64,000 nucleotides of DNA. Source: Dyadobacter sp. SG02 (GTDB lineage Bacteria > Bacteroidota > Bacteroidia > Cytophagales > Spirosomataceae). The DNA is taken from the NCBI RefSeq assembly GCF_900109045.1, contig NZ_FNYL01000001.1:62001-126000 (forward strand). The letters run 5' to 3'. The notes under the pieces were generated by a model. That model searched no databases, had not been told where the DNA came from, and saw nothing but the letters and a program-made list of their open reading frames with translations. Each line of letters begins with the position of its first letter. Within the stretch, counting starts at the first letter, position 1. A program made the position numbers and the translations under genes. This document shows, piece by piece, positions 9,110 through 17,130 of this stretch.

Positions 9110-9451
9110 CTACATTCTGATGATAGGTCTTACTTCGACATTACCGCCCGCTGAGAGGATAGGGCAACCTTTCGCTATTTCTGTCGCCTCATCCAATGAC
9201 TCCGTCCGCACCATAATGAAGCCGCCGATGGATTCCTTGGTTTCAATGTAAGGTCCATCCGTAACGATCTTGGCCGGCCTTACCACATTACCCTCGTTGG
9301 CCAGCCGGCTCCCGCGATCCACCAGTTTGCCTTGTGCCGCGATTCCCCCTATCCAGTCCATCCACTTTTGCATACTGGTTTGCAAAGTGTCCGGCGACAT
9401 GCCCGCCATCACCGCAGGGTCGTTTCTGAAAACAAACATGAAGTCTTTCAT
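9110..9451 (-). CDS. YciI/DGPF family protein, copy 2
   Basis: 113 aa from ATG 9451, same length and start (MKDFMFVFRND) as copy 1. It has TDGPYIETKES and SLDEATEIAKGCPI. The differences from copy 1 cluster at residues 13-25 and 49-61, which could be the specificity-determining part. Probably transcribed from its own ECF-type promoter and perhaps reading through into copy 1. Function is unknown beyond family membership. Confidence 0.9.
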   Translation of the reverse strand: MKDFMFVFRNDPAVMAGMSPDTLQTSMQKWMDWIGGIAAQGKLVDRGSRLANEGNVVRPAKIVTDGPYIETKESIGGFIMVRTESLDEATEIAKGCPILSAGGNVEVRPIIRM

Positions 9452-9483
9452 TTTGATAATAGGTTTAAGTTTTAAAGCCTGTT

Positions 9484-9510
9484 GACGAACAGCCGGCGCG
9501 GGACTGGACA
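9484..9510 (-). promoter_or_regulatory. Predicted ECF42-type promoter of YciI copy 2
   Basis: Minus-strand TGTCCA (9510-9505), 17-bp spacer, CGTC (9487-9484), in the same position relative to the ATG (33 bp) as for copy 1. It is conserved although the intervening 17 bases differ. Confidence 0.65.
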
Positions 9511-9632
9511 AAAGTTTAGGTTTTTTTCACAGAAAATTACAGAACCTGCGAAGGCACGCTTCTGCATTGGTACGATTGTTTAAATAAGCGGCATGAAAAT
9601 TTATACTGATCCTATCCCAAACTCGCCGTGAA

Positions 9633-10802
9633 ATGACCACTACACGCACACATTCCAGAAAAAGAAGAACCGCAAAAATCCTGATAGGGATACTGATCGC
9701 GATCGTCGTGATCCGGCTCATACTACCCTATGTCGTTCTCCATTTCGCAAACAAAAGTCTGGCTACGATGAACGGTTACTATGGGCATATCAACGACGTC
9801 GATCTCGCCATTATCCGCGGTGCTTACAAGATCGACAGCATTTACATTAATAAGAAGGACTCCATCACCAGCAAGCAAACGCCCTTTTTTGCATCCAAAG
9901 AGATCGACCTTTCGGTAGAATGGAAGGCATTATTCAAAGGCTCGATCGCAGGGGAACTGGTTTTCCAGAGGCCTTACCTGCTTTTCACGAAAGATAAAGT
10001 CGAGCCGAAGGAGGTAATAAAAGACTCCTCCGATTTCCGCAAGATCCTCGATCAATTCATGCCCCTGAGCATCAACCGTTGTGAGCTGCGCGGCGGGGCG
10101 ATCGAATATAAAGATTTCAGCTCCACCCCGAATGTCGCTATTGCGTTGACGAACCTGAACCTGCTTGCGCAAAACCTCCGCAACAGCTACGATTCTTCGG
10201 CCGTCCTCCCCGCGAGCATCCACGCGACCGCGGAAGTGTACGAGGGCAAGCTGCGTTTCGATGCGAAGCTGAATCCGCTTGCCGATGCCCCCACTTTTGA
10301 TATGAGCGCCGAGCTGAACAATACCAACCTCGTGAAGCTGAACGACTTTTTCCAGGCATATGCCAAAATAGATGTCAACAAAGGACGGTTCGGGCTGTAC
10401 ACGGAAGTGGCGGCGAAGGACGACCAATTCAAGGGGTATGTGAAGCCGGTGCTCAAAGATCTGGATGTTTTAGGCAAGGAAGACCGGAAAGATAACCTGC
10501 TGCAAAAGCTCTGGGAGGCCGTTGCGGGCGGGGCGGGTAAGCTGTTTGAAAACAAAAACAACGACCAGGTTGCCACCAAAGTGCCGTTCCAGGGACGGCT
10601 CGACGATCCTAAAACGAATGTGTGGGTGGCCATTACAAACATCCTGCAAAATGCATTCATACACGCCATTCAGCCTTCTATCGACAACGAAATCAGCATT
10701 GCATCCGTGAAGGAGGACAAAAAAGAAAAGAAGACCTTTTTGCAAAAGATCTTCTCCAAGGATGGCAAGAAGGATAAAAAGGACAAGAAAAAAGGCAAAT
10801 AG
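9633..10802 (+). CDS. DUF748 / AsmA-like envelope protein
   Basis: 389 aa. An N-terminal basic stretch (RKRR) and one membrane anchor (about 15-34) are followed by a periplasmic domain with the DUF748 pattern (DVDLAIIRGAYKIDSIYI, ALTNLNLLAQNL, MSAELNNTNLVKLNDFFQAY, GRFGLYTEVAAKD). The last about 30 residues are extremely lysine-rich (KEKKTFLQK...KKDKKDKKKGK). AsmA-superfamily proteins are elongated lipid-transfer or envelope-maintenance proteins; a specific role here is not known. It converges with the next gene with no gap. Confidence 0.8.
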   Translation: MTTTRTHSRKRRTAKILIGILIAIVVIRLILPYVVLHFANKSLATMNGYYGHINDVDLAIIRGAYKIDSIYINKKDSITSKQTPFFASKEIDLSVEWKALFKGSIAGELVFQRPYLLFTKDKVEPKEVIKDSSDFRKILDQFMPLSINRCELRGGAIEYKDFSSTPNVAIALTNLNLLAQNLRNSYDSSAVLPASIHATAEVYEGKLRFDAKLNPLADAPTFDMSAELNNTNLVKLNDFFQAYAKIDVNKGRFGLYTEVAAKDDQFKGYVKPVLKDLDVLGKEDRKDNLLQKLWEAVAGGAGKLFENKNNDQVATKVPFQGRLDDPKTNVWVAITNILQNAFIHAIQPSIDNEISIASVKEDKKEKKTFLQKIFSKDGKKDKKDKKKGK

Positions 10803-11285
10803 CTATTCCTGAGAGCCGGTATCTCCCTTGGAAAGACTTGAAAGCGCTCCTTTCTTACTCTTGTGCAGCCGTTGCGCCGCATCGATGGAATGTGACGTGT
10901 GAATGTCGCTGTCCTCCTCCGACATTTCGGCTAATTTCTGATAGAATTTCCGTAGCACGTCGAGCTCCGCTTCGCTCAGGTCCTCGATATCGACCATGCG
11001 GTTGCTCGCAAACCGGCTGGCTGCGATCAGCTCGTTCAGTTTTAATTGAATAGCCTTCGAATCTTTGTTCTGCGATTTCTGGATGAGGAAAACCATCAGG
11101 AAGGTCACGATCGTCGTGCCCGTATTGATTACGAGTTGCCAGGTGTCGGAATACTTGAAGACAGGCCCGGTAACGCCCCAAACCACGATAATACCTAATG
11201 CTACGCCGAAGGCCATTGAACTACCGGTCCAGGCAGTAATGCGGGTCGCCATTTTCTCGAAAAAATTGATTTTTCCCCTTTCCAT
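10803..11285 (-). CDS. Low-affinity iron permease family protein
   Basis: 160 aa from ATG 11285 (MERGKINFFEKMATRITAW). The ORF can be extended to 11411, but that part overlaps the neighbouring gene and does not look like protein. Two membrane segments (about 22-40 and 52-70) are followed by the family hallmark FLIQKSQNKDSKAIQLKLNE and an acidic tail. The family is named after yeast Fet4, but bacterial members are short and transport has not been shown for most of them. The name should be read as a family label. Confidence 0.85.
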   Translation of the reverse strand: MERGKINFFEKMATRITAWTGSSMAFGVALGIIVVWGVTGPVFKYSDTWQLVINTGTTIVTFLMVFLIQKSQNKDSKAIQLKLNELIAASRFASNRMVDIEDLSEAELDVLRKFYQKLAEMSEEDSDIHTSHSIDAAQRLHKSKKGALSSLSKGDTGSQE

Positions 11286-11334
11286 AAACAAACGATGTTG
11301 AGAAAAGCAATCTCCGATCTTTGGACTTGAAAAA

Positions 11335-12510
11335 CTATTTCCTGATCTGATTTTCAAATAAAAAAACACCATTCTTGTTGGCGACGACGATATCCGGTTT
11401 GCGGTCGCCATTCATATCGTGTACCGTGATGTTCAATCCCGCGCCAGAATCGTTGTCGATCATATGCTCCGTGAAATAGGGTTCTTTTCCGGGCGTGATT
11501 TCGAAATACAATAGAATGGCCGGGTCACTGTCGCCCGGGTCGCGCCCGTGGTGTGCGAGGAAGCGCTTGCCGGTGATGTATTCTTTTTTGCCGTCGCCAT
11601 TGAGGTCGGCCATGATGGACGAATGCGTTTGCGCGGTAGTATTGCTGATCAGGTGTGTTTTGAAATCGATTTTGCCGTCGGCCGTTTTCTGTTGCTCGTG
11701 CCACCAGATGCCCAATGCGTGTGCGGAGGCGCTTACGACGTCATTTTTCCCGTCGCCATTTACATCCAGTACCTGCATATGTGAGCACGGTTCACCCAGA
11801 TTGGCGGGGTAAAAATCCCAGTTGCCCGATTGATTATCCTTTTTCCCCTTAAACCAACCCTCGCGCACGACCACGTCTCCGATTCCGTCCTTATCGACGT
11901 CGCCGTAACCAATTCCGTGCGAGAAATTTTCTGTCCCCGGTACATTCTCTTTGCTCAATGGAAAGCGCTGCCAGCGTGTCTCCCCTTTTTTGACGGGCGC
12001 TTTGAGCCAGATGATCTGCTTTTTGCCCGGATCGCCGCAAAGAATATCGGGCCGCCCGTCACCATCCATATCTACAAAACCAGGTGACTCATTCGAAACA
12101 CCCACTGAATCGGCGATATAATGCTTTTGCCATACTCCGGCTTTGTTGTGCGGATTCTCGAACCAGAATGCTGCTTTGCCCGGAAAATCGATGATCACAA
12201 CATCATCCCAGCCGTCGAGGTTGACGTCCATTCCCAGGTTCAGGAAGGAGTTGCTGTATTCCTTCCTCGGATCGAACGTGCGCGATGGCGCCAATTCGTG
12301 CTTCGTCCAAGCCGGCGCTTCAAACCAGTAATAGCCGGCGACAATATCTGTTTTTCCGTCCTTGTTCAGATCCGCTACGGCAGCGCCCTCGGAAATGAAG
12401 TCTCCCGTCAGCCTTGTCTTTTTAAAACTGCCCTCCGGCTGGGCGAAAACCGGCGCTACAAGGGACATCAGAAACAGAATCATCCAAATATTTACATTTT
12501 TCCAATTCAT
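11335..12510 (-). CDS. Secreted FG-GAP/VCBS-repeat protein
   Basis: 391 aa with a signal peptide ending at FAQ (residue 24). At least seven calcium-binding style loops are spaced through the protein: DLNKDGKTDIV, DVNLDGWDDVV, DMDGDGRPDIL, DVDKDGIGDVV, DVNGDGKNDVV, DLNGDGKKEYI and DMNGDRKPDIV. This predicts a seven-bladed integrin-like propeller filling the whole mature protein. Such proteins occur beside glycan-degradation and sugar dehydrogenase genes, but no enzymatic function is visible. It follows the cupredoxin-fused dehydrogenase in the same direction, separated by a terminator. Confidence 0.85.
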   Translation of the reverse strand: MNWKNVNIWMILFLMSLVAPVFAQPEGSFKKTRLTGDFISEGAAVADLNKDGKTDIVAGYYWFEAPAWTKHELAPSRTFDPRKEYSNSFLNLGMDVNLDGWDDVVIIDFPGKAAFWFENPHNKAGVWQKHYIADSVGVSNESPGFVDMDGDGRPDILCGDPGKKQIIWLKAPVKKGETRWQRFPLSKENVPGTENFSHGIGYGDVDKDGIGDVVVREGWFKGKKDNQSGNWDFYPANLGEPCSHMQVLDVNGDGKNDVVSASAHALGIWWHEQQKTADGKIDFKTHLISNTTAQTHSSIMADLNGDGKKEYITGKRFLAHHGRDPGDSDPAILLYFEITPGKEPYFTEHMIDNDSGAGLNITVHDMNGDRKPDIVVANKNGVFLFENQIRK

Positions 12511-12573
12511 GATTATATACTATTTAAAAGTAATAAAGCACGTTTCACTCAAAACCCAACTAAAATCGCAAAT

Positions 12574-12587
12574 ATGACTTTTGTCAT
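12574..12587. promoter_or_regulatory. TGAC-N4-GTCA palindrome (Crp/Fnr-like) upstream of the VCBS-repeat gene
   Basis: ATGAC-TTTT-GTCAT, centred about 70 bp upstream of ATG 12510. It has the same half-sites as the sites at ccoI and ccoS, but no -7 element at a matching distance, so its function is uncertain. Confidence 0.3.
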
Positions 12588-12651
12588 GTTTTTAGATAAA
12601 TTTATTCGCATATATTTGTCGAAATACTTCAATAATTTACTCAACGTTATT

Positions 12652-12683
12652 AAAAAAGGGCTTCTACATGGAAGCCCTTTTTC
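12652..12683 (-). terminator. Terminator of the cupredoxin-dehydrogenase gene
   Basis: A perfect 10-bp stem (AAAGGGCTTC / GAAGCCCTTT) with a 6-nt loop is followed by T-runs in both directions. It lies directly after the stop codon at 12684. Confidence 0.9.
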
Positions 12684-15542
12684 TTAATGGTTCATTGCGG
12701 TTCCGGTTGCATGGCCGCCATGTTGTTCGTGCGGATTTGCGGCTTTTCCCACTTTGTTATAGTCTTTCAGAATCTTTTTAGACTCCTCCGTTCCGATCGC
12801 CTCCACGCGCTGGATCATATAAGGCAGCATTTTTGGAAATTTCGATTTTTCGGCCAGTTGCAATGCACGTTTCGCATCGATTGGCGCCAGCGGTTCGGCT
12901 GCGTACCATTCCATGAGCGGCAGGTTGTGATCGTCCTTGTCTTCGGCCTTTTGAACCAATGCATCGAGCACGTCCCAGCGCTGCGAAGGATCGAGGCGCA
13001 GCATTCCGGAAGTCAGGTAAAGCCTTACCAGCTTGGAATTGTCCTTCTGCGCTATTTCAGCGAATTTTTTCAGTGTTTCGGGCGAAACGGATTTGTTTTC
13101 GGTAAGAAGCTGTATCGACCAGCTGCGAATGTACTCGCTATCGTTTGAAAGCAAATCCGCAAGTTCCTTTTCCGTGAGTCCCTTCGTCACGTGGAGCGTC
13201 CACAATGCGCGGAGTTTGCGGGTTTCGTCCGGGTTTTTCGCGAGAATCTCTTTTAATGCTTTGTGTACTTTTTTATTGGGACCGCGTTCCTGCAAAATGG
13301 TGCGTGCCTGACGAACATACCATTCGTTAGGGTTCAGCTGGTAGTTGACGAGCTCCATATCCGACGCTTTCGACAAATCCACTTGCACCCATTTGTCATT
13401 GTCGTGGGTTATTTTGAATATCCGGCCCATGGTTTTGTTGTGTACATCCGGGTTCGGGCTGTGGCATTGGTTCTTGTCGTACCAGTCGATCGCCCACACG
13501 GAACCGCTCGCATCATATTTAAAGTTCAGCCATTGCGACCAGGAATCGTTCATCGCCATGAAATCGTTTTTGTGGGTGGCCTCATAACCGGAGCCCGAGC
13601 GCGTGAGATGGTCCATATTGAGGCGTGCACCGTTGATATTGTTCATGAAAATATCGTTACGGTACTCTTTGGGCCAGCTGTTGCCGAGGTAAATCATCGC
13701 TCCCGCATGCGCATGCCCGCCGCCTGCGGACGCCGAGCGGAAGTTACCGGCGTGCGGCCCGCGTTCGCCTACCCAATGCACGTGGTCGGCGATGGTTTTA
13801 ATGTCGTCGTAAGTGTAAGGATTGAAATGCTTCCCAGCCTGCCGCTGGTAGCGTGCGCCCTGGATCACGTGGTACATGTGCGGGATCACGCACACGGTGA
13901 TGAACGGATGCCCGTAATCATTGAAATCAATCCCCCACGGGTTGCTCGATCCTTCGGCGAACACTTCAAATTTGTGGGTAGTCGGGTGGTAACGCCATAC
14001 GCCGGCGTTGATTTTCGTCCGCTCGGAATCCGGCGCCCCGGGCTTGCCTACATTGGAATGCGTGAATACGCCGTGCGTGCCGTAAATCCAGCCATCGGGC
14101 CCCCAGCGGAGGTTATTGAGCACTTCGTGGGTATCTTCCAGGCCCCAGCCGTCGAGCAATATCTGCGGCGGGCCGGCGGGTGTGTCATTCTTGAAATCGG
14201 CAGGAATAAACAGCAGATTCGGTGCCGAACCTAACCATACACCGCCCATTCCCACTTCGATACCGCTGATGAGGTTGAGGTTTTCGGCAAATACCTTGCG
14301 TTTGTCGAGCGTACCGTCGCCATCAGTGTCTTCAAAAATCAGGATTTTGTCCCTTCCCTGGCCTTCCGGGGCGCGTACGGGATAGGTATGACCTTCTACT
14401 ACCCAAAGTCTGCCACGGTAATCGACCGTGAAACTGATGGGCCTGATAATGTCCGGTTCCGCGGCGGCCAGGGTGACTTTAAAACCGCTCGGCGGGGTCA
14501 TTGCCCTGGCCGCGTCCTTACCCGACAAACCGGCATTCAAAACCGGGTCCAATGGTGGCAGAATGATGATATCCTTCTGTTTCAGCTCATTGGGAAAATC
14601 TGGGCGGCTAGGGTAGAAACGGAAATCATCGAAATTGATGTGCGCCCATTTGTCGTTCGCAATGTAGGGTATTTGCGAAATACCGGTCTCATTATCGACG
14701 ATCCGGATGAAAATTTCTTTGTTCTGATAAGGTTGAAGGTCCACCACCGCCGGTTGCAACGTGGCTCTGCCCTGCCCGGTAATATGGTACACCACTTTAT
14801 TATCCGCGGCCGTCACGATTTCCACGCGCGTGTCCTGCAATGCACCGCCCGACACCCTGAATGCAGCGAAAGGCTGCGTGACCTGGAATGGCACGGACGT
14901 GAGTGTGCCGGTCTGTTTGTAATTGAGCGTACCGCCGCTGCTGAGGAAATATTTTCCTTCGTAACCAATATTCATTTCCTTTTCATGAACAGGCGATGGA
15001 TCGGAGCTGAAAAGTGCATTGGTGAATGCATCGCCCGTCGCCGTCCAGTTTTTCAGGTCGCCCGTTTCAAAACCCAGGTTCAGCGGCTGACCATCCTTCA
15101 CGGGCAGCTGACCAGCCACTGTCTCGTTGGAAATAACGCCTTCCACCACCTCGAAACTTCCCACCATCCCCGCCGCGCGGTGCCCGGGCACGGAGCAGAA
15201 ATAGGTGTCGCTTTGCTCCGCCTTGAAAGTAATGCTCGTGCTGGTACCCTTTTCGATGATTACTTTGCTTTTGATACCGAGCTTTTCCAGCGCGATATCG
15301 TGCGTCATGAGCTCACCGTTCGTAATGGTGATCCGGACGCGATCGCCTTTATTGGCCTTCAATGTGGGGTTCCGGGAACCATCCTTGGCAAAAAAGCCGA
15401 GCATGGTTGCTTCCAGTGCGTAGTCGCGGTCGAATTTTTCGGTGGTTTGTGTGGTACTTGTCTTTTGCGCAACAACTTCCTGCGCGGGGACTGTCACGAT
15501 GGCCAGGGCCAGCGGGACGAGAATGTGTGTCAACCTGATCAT
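12684..15542 (-). CDS. Cupredoxin-fused PVC-type dehydrogenase with HEAT repeats
   Basis: 952 aa, signal peptide to about residue 26. Residues 40-135 are a type I copper domain with all four ligands visible: His81 (MTHD), Cys116 (FCSVPGH), His121 and Met126. Then comes a beta-sandwich (about 150-310) and a DUF7133/GSDH-type propeller (about 340-720) with NPWGIDFNDYGHPFITV and GEPGxR-like loops. HEAT-like repeats (about 760-920) and a His-rich end (HEQHGGHATG) follow. The cupredoxin takes the place that cytochrome c holds in the related gene at 1526-3757, so electrons from the propeller would leave through copper (inference). Substrate unknown. A terminator follows. Confidence 0.85.
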   Translation of the reverse strand: MIRLTHILVPLALAIVTVPAQEVVAQKTSTTQTTEKFDRDYALEATMLGFFAKDGSRNPTLKANKGDRVRITITNGELMTHDIALEKLGIKSKVIIEKGTSTSITFKAEQSDTYFCSVPGHRAAGMVGSFEVVEGVISNETVAGQLPVKDGQPLNLGFETGDLKNWTATGDAFTNALFSSDPSPVHEKEMNIGYEGKYFLSSGGTLNYKQTGTLTSVPFQVTQPFAAFRVSGGALQDTRVEIVTAADNKVVYHITGQGRATLQPAVVDLQPYQNKEIFIRIVDNETGISQIPYIANDKWAHINFDDFRFYPSRPDFPNELKQKDIIILPPLDPVLNAGLSGKDAARAMTPPSGFKVTLAAAEPDIIRPISFTVDYRGRLWVVEGHTYPVRAPEGQGRDKILIFEDTDGDGTLDKRKVFAENLNLISGIEVGMGGVWLGSAPNLLFIPADFKNDTPAGPPQILLDGWGLEDTHEVLNNLRWGPDGWIYGTHGVFTHSNVGKPGAPDSERTKINAGVWRYHPTTHKFEVFAEGSSNPWGIDFNDYGHPFITVCVIPHMYHVIQGARYQRQAGKHFNPYTYDDIKTIADHVHWVGERGPHAGNFRSASAGGGHAHAGAMIYLGNSWPKEYRNDIFMNNINGARLNMDHLTRSGSGYEATHKNDFMAMNDSWSQWLNFKYDASGSVWAIDWYDKNQCHSPNPDVHNKTMGRIFKITHDNDKWVQVDLSKASDMELVNYQLNPNEWYVRQARTILQERGPNKKVHKALKEILAKNPDETRKLRALWTLHVTKGLTEKELADLLSNDSEYIRSWSIQLLTENKSVSPETLKKFAEIAQKDNSKLVRLYLTSGMLRLDPSQRWDVLDALVQKAEDKDDHNLPLMEWYAAEPLAPIDAKRALQLAEKSKFPKMLPYMIQRVEAIGTEESKKILKDYNKVGKAANPHEQHGGHATGTAMNH

Positions 15543-15612
15543 ATTTAACTATTTAGGAATTTCGGCTTTCAAAGTTGAGGAATAAAGGAAGGCTGTACTA
15601 TGTTTATACTTA

Positions 15613-15656
15613 TTTGAAAAAATTCACCTTTGTTTTTGAAAAAATTCCTATATTTG
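15613..15656 (+). promoter_or_regulatory. Promoter and direct-repeat operator of the Xre/RES operon
   Basis: Two identical 13-bp copies of TTTGAAAAAATTC (15613-15625 and 15635-15647, 22 bp apart) run into a perfect -7 element TATATTTG (15649-15656), 21 bp before ATG 15678. The position suits autorepression by the Xre antitoxin or its complex with the toxin. Confidence 0.6.
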
Positions 15657-15677
15657 GGTTACTCAATCTCCTTTGTT

Positions 15678-16109
15678 ATGAAAGCCGCTGCTCAACCCGG
15701 TTCCAATTTGAAATCCAAATTCAACCACATTGACATGGACAGCAATTTTTCAATGGTGCTTTCTGCCCGCAAAGGGTTGCACACGAAAGTTTTCTACGAT
15801 TTCGCCGAGGCTATCAAAATGCCCGAACGGAGATTGGCGGCGATCATGAACGTTTCCGCGCGTACGATCAGCAACTATAAGGAGGCCCAAAAGCCTTTGG
15901 AGCCGCTTTATGGCGAGCATCTTTTGAAATTAATCTCCCTGTTTGAAAAAGGAGAAGCGCTTTTCGGCACCATCGACGAGTTTAACTACTGGCTGCAAAA
16001 GCCATTCTGGAATTCGACGGAAAAGCCCGCTGACTGGCTGACTACCGGTGGCGGGGTGGATTTTCTGAACGAGGAGCTCGATCAAATGGCGGAAGGTTAC
16101 CCTGCGTAA
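15678..16109 (+). CDS. Xre/MbcA/ParS-type antitoxin
   Basis: 143 aa from ATG 15678; the upstream in-frame extension starts at TTG and overlaps the promoter. The N-terminal part has a helix-turn-helix (MPERRLAAIMNVSARTISNY). The C-terminal toxin-binding domain (about 85-140) includes GEALFGTIDEFNYWLQKPFW and ends in GGVDFLNEELDQMAEG, the usual form in RES-partnered antitoxins. It neutralises the RES toxin encoded 3 bp downstream and probably represses the operon. Confidence 0.9.
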   Translation: MKAAAQPGSNLKSKFNHIDMDSNFSMVLSARKGLHTKVFYDFAEAIKMPERRLAAIMNVSARTISNYKEAQKPLEPLYGEHLLKLISLFEKGEALFGTIDEFNYWLQKPFWNSTEKPADWLTTGGGVDFLNEELDQMAEGYPA

Positions 16110-16112
16110 AAC

Positions 16113-16592
16113 ATGCTCGTATTCCGCATCGTCCATAAACTTTATGCGAATACCCTGTTTGCTTCCGGAATGCGGGGGCGGTGGAACAGCGCGGGCAACA
16201 AGGTGATCTACGCATCTGAAACGGTCCCGCTTGCGCTGCTGGAAAACATGGTAAGAAGGCAGGGCGTCGGGTTCAATACGGATTTCAAAATCATGTTTCT
16301 CGAAATACCCGACGATGCTGTAATCGATTCGATCGCCGAGCGCGACCTCGAACCCGGGTGGCGCGATCCGAACGACTATTCGCAATGCCAGCCACCGGGC
16401 GACCGATGGTTCAATGAATGCAAAGCACTCGCGCTGAAAGTGCCGTCGGCGGTAATGCCCCTTTCATATAATTATGTGATTAATACCCTGCACCCGGACT
16501 ATTCGCGGGTAAAGCTTATAGAAGTAACCGACCTGATGCCGGACCCGCGGATTGACGATATTTTGAAAAAATATACCCCGACAGGCAAATAG
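16113..16592 (+). CDS. RES-domain toxin (NAD-consuming)
   Basis: 159 aa. The RES family residues are in place: Arg in MLVFRIV, GRWNSAGNKVIYAS with its Tyr, Glu44 in ALLENMVRR and the late Ser in LKVPSAVMPLSYNYVINTLHPDY. Characterised relatives degrade NAD+ by phosphorolysis or glycohydrolysis and stop growth. It is the second gene of a tight antitoxin-toxin operon and appears intact. The 3' end converges with the next gene, with 1 bp between them. Confidence 0.92.
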   Translation: MLVFRIVHKLYANTLFASGMRGRWNSAGNKVIYASETVPLALLENMVRRQGVGFNTDFKIMFLEIPDDAVIDSIAERDLEPGWRDPNDYSQCQPPGDRWFNECKALALKVPSAVMPLSYNYVINTLHPDYSRVKLIEVTDLMPDPRIDDILKKYTPTGK

Positions 16593-16593
16593 C

Positions 16594-16965
16594 TCATTTA
16601 CCCGAAGCGACCTGGTTTTCGGCAATCCGCAATTCGGTAATCTTCCTGATCAAATCCAGCGGGATGGGCTTGTTCAGCGGGAAATGCACCGAACTTTTCG
16701 ATCCCTTATAACCAGAAAGTTCAGCAGAAAGCGTGGCGAAGATTTTCTCCGTAACGGGGTACAGCGCAATGTGCTTCTTCCATCCGGCAAAATAAATGAG
16801 GTAAGTCCCATTCAAATTGAATGTAGGCATATCGTACGAAATCGTCTCCCCGGCCCCGGGAGCGGCGTCCCTGATGACCGCACGGATATCCTGTAATGCC
16901 TTCTGCACATCTTCCGGAAAGGTTGCAATGTACTCGTCGATCGAACGGTGTTTCGCGGCCGCCAT
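16594..16965 (-). CDS. DUF1801 family protein (YdhG/YobT-like)
   Basis: 123 aa. The family pattern is clear: SIDEYIATFPEDVQKALQDI at the start, ETISYDMPTFNLNG in the middle, YFAGWKKHIALYP, and SSVHFPLNKPIPLDLIRKI near the end. DUF1801 proteins adopt a frataxin-like fold; one Bacillus member was proposed as an iron chaperone, but most are uncharacterised. Monocistronic; not obviously part of the toxin-antitoxin module. Confidence 0.85.
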   Translation of the reverse strand: MAAAKHRSIDEYIATFPEDVQKALQDIRAVIRDAAPGAGETISYDMPTFNLNGTYLIYFAGWKKHIALYPVTEKIFATLSAELSGYKGSKSSVHFPLNKPIPLDLIRKITELRIAENQVASGK

Positions 16966-17095
16966 AACCTTGATAGTTAGTGATTTGAGAAGTTAGGAAA
17001 ACCCGGATTCTTCTCCAACAGTTTCTCGCAGCCGTCATCTACACAAAAAACCTGCATCCTACTCAATCGCCTGACTTAGAATGGTTTTCCAGCAA

Positions 17096-17103
17096 TAGTT
17101 TTG
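17096..17103 (+). promoter_or_regulatory. Putative -7 element
   Basis: TAGTTTTG matches the Bacteroidota TAnnTTTG consensus 27 bp before ATG 17131. No clear -33 TTG is seen. Confidence 0.35.
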
Positions 17104-17130
17104 GGACATCATTTTACTAATCTCTATGCC

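Noticed and set aside
8686-9511. 133-aa forms of the YciI proteins
   Set aside because: The first 20 residues would be coded by the conserved leader and ECF-like promoter; both copies have a good ATG at MKDF.
10803-11411. Long form (202 aa) of the iron-permease-family gene
   Set aside because: The extra N-terminus overlaps the end of the VCBS-repeat gene and is unlike the family; ATG 11285 gives a normal start.
13263-15548. Two long plus-strand ORFs (323 and 386 aa)
   Set aside because: Antisense to the cupredoxin-dehydrogenase, whose copper ligands and propeller are clear.
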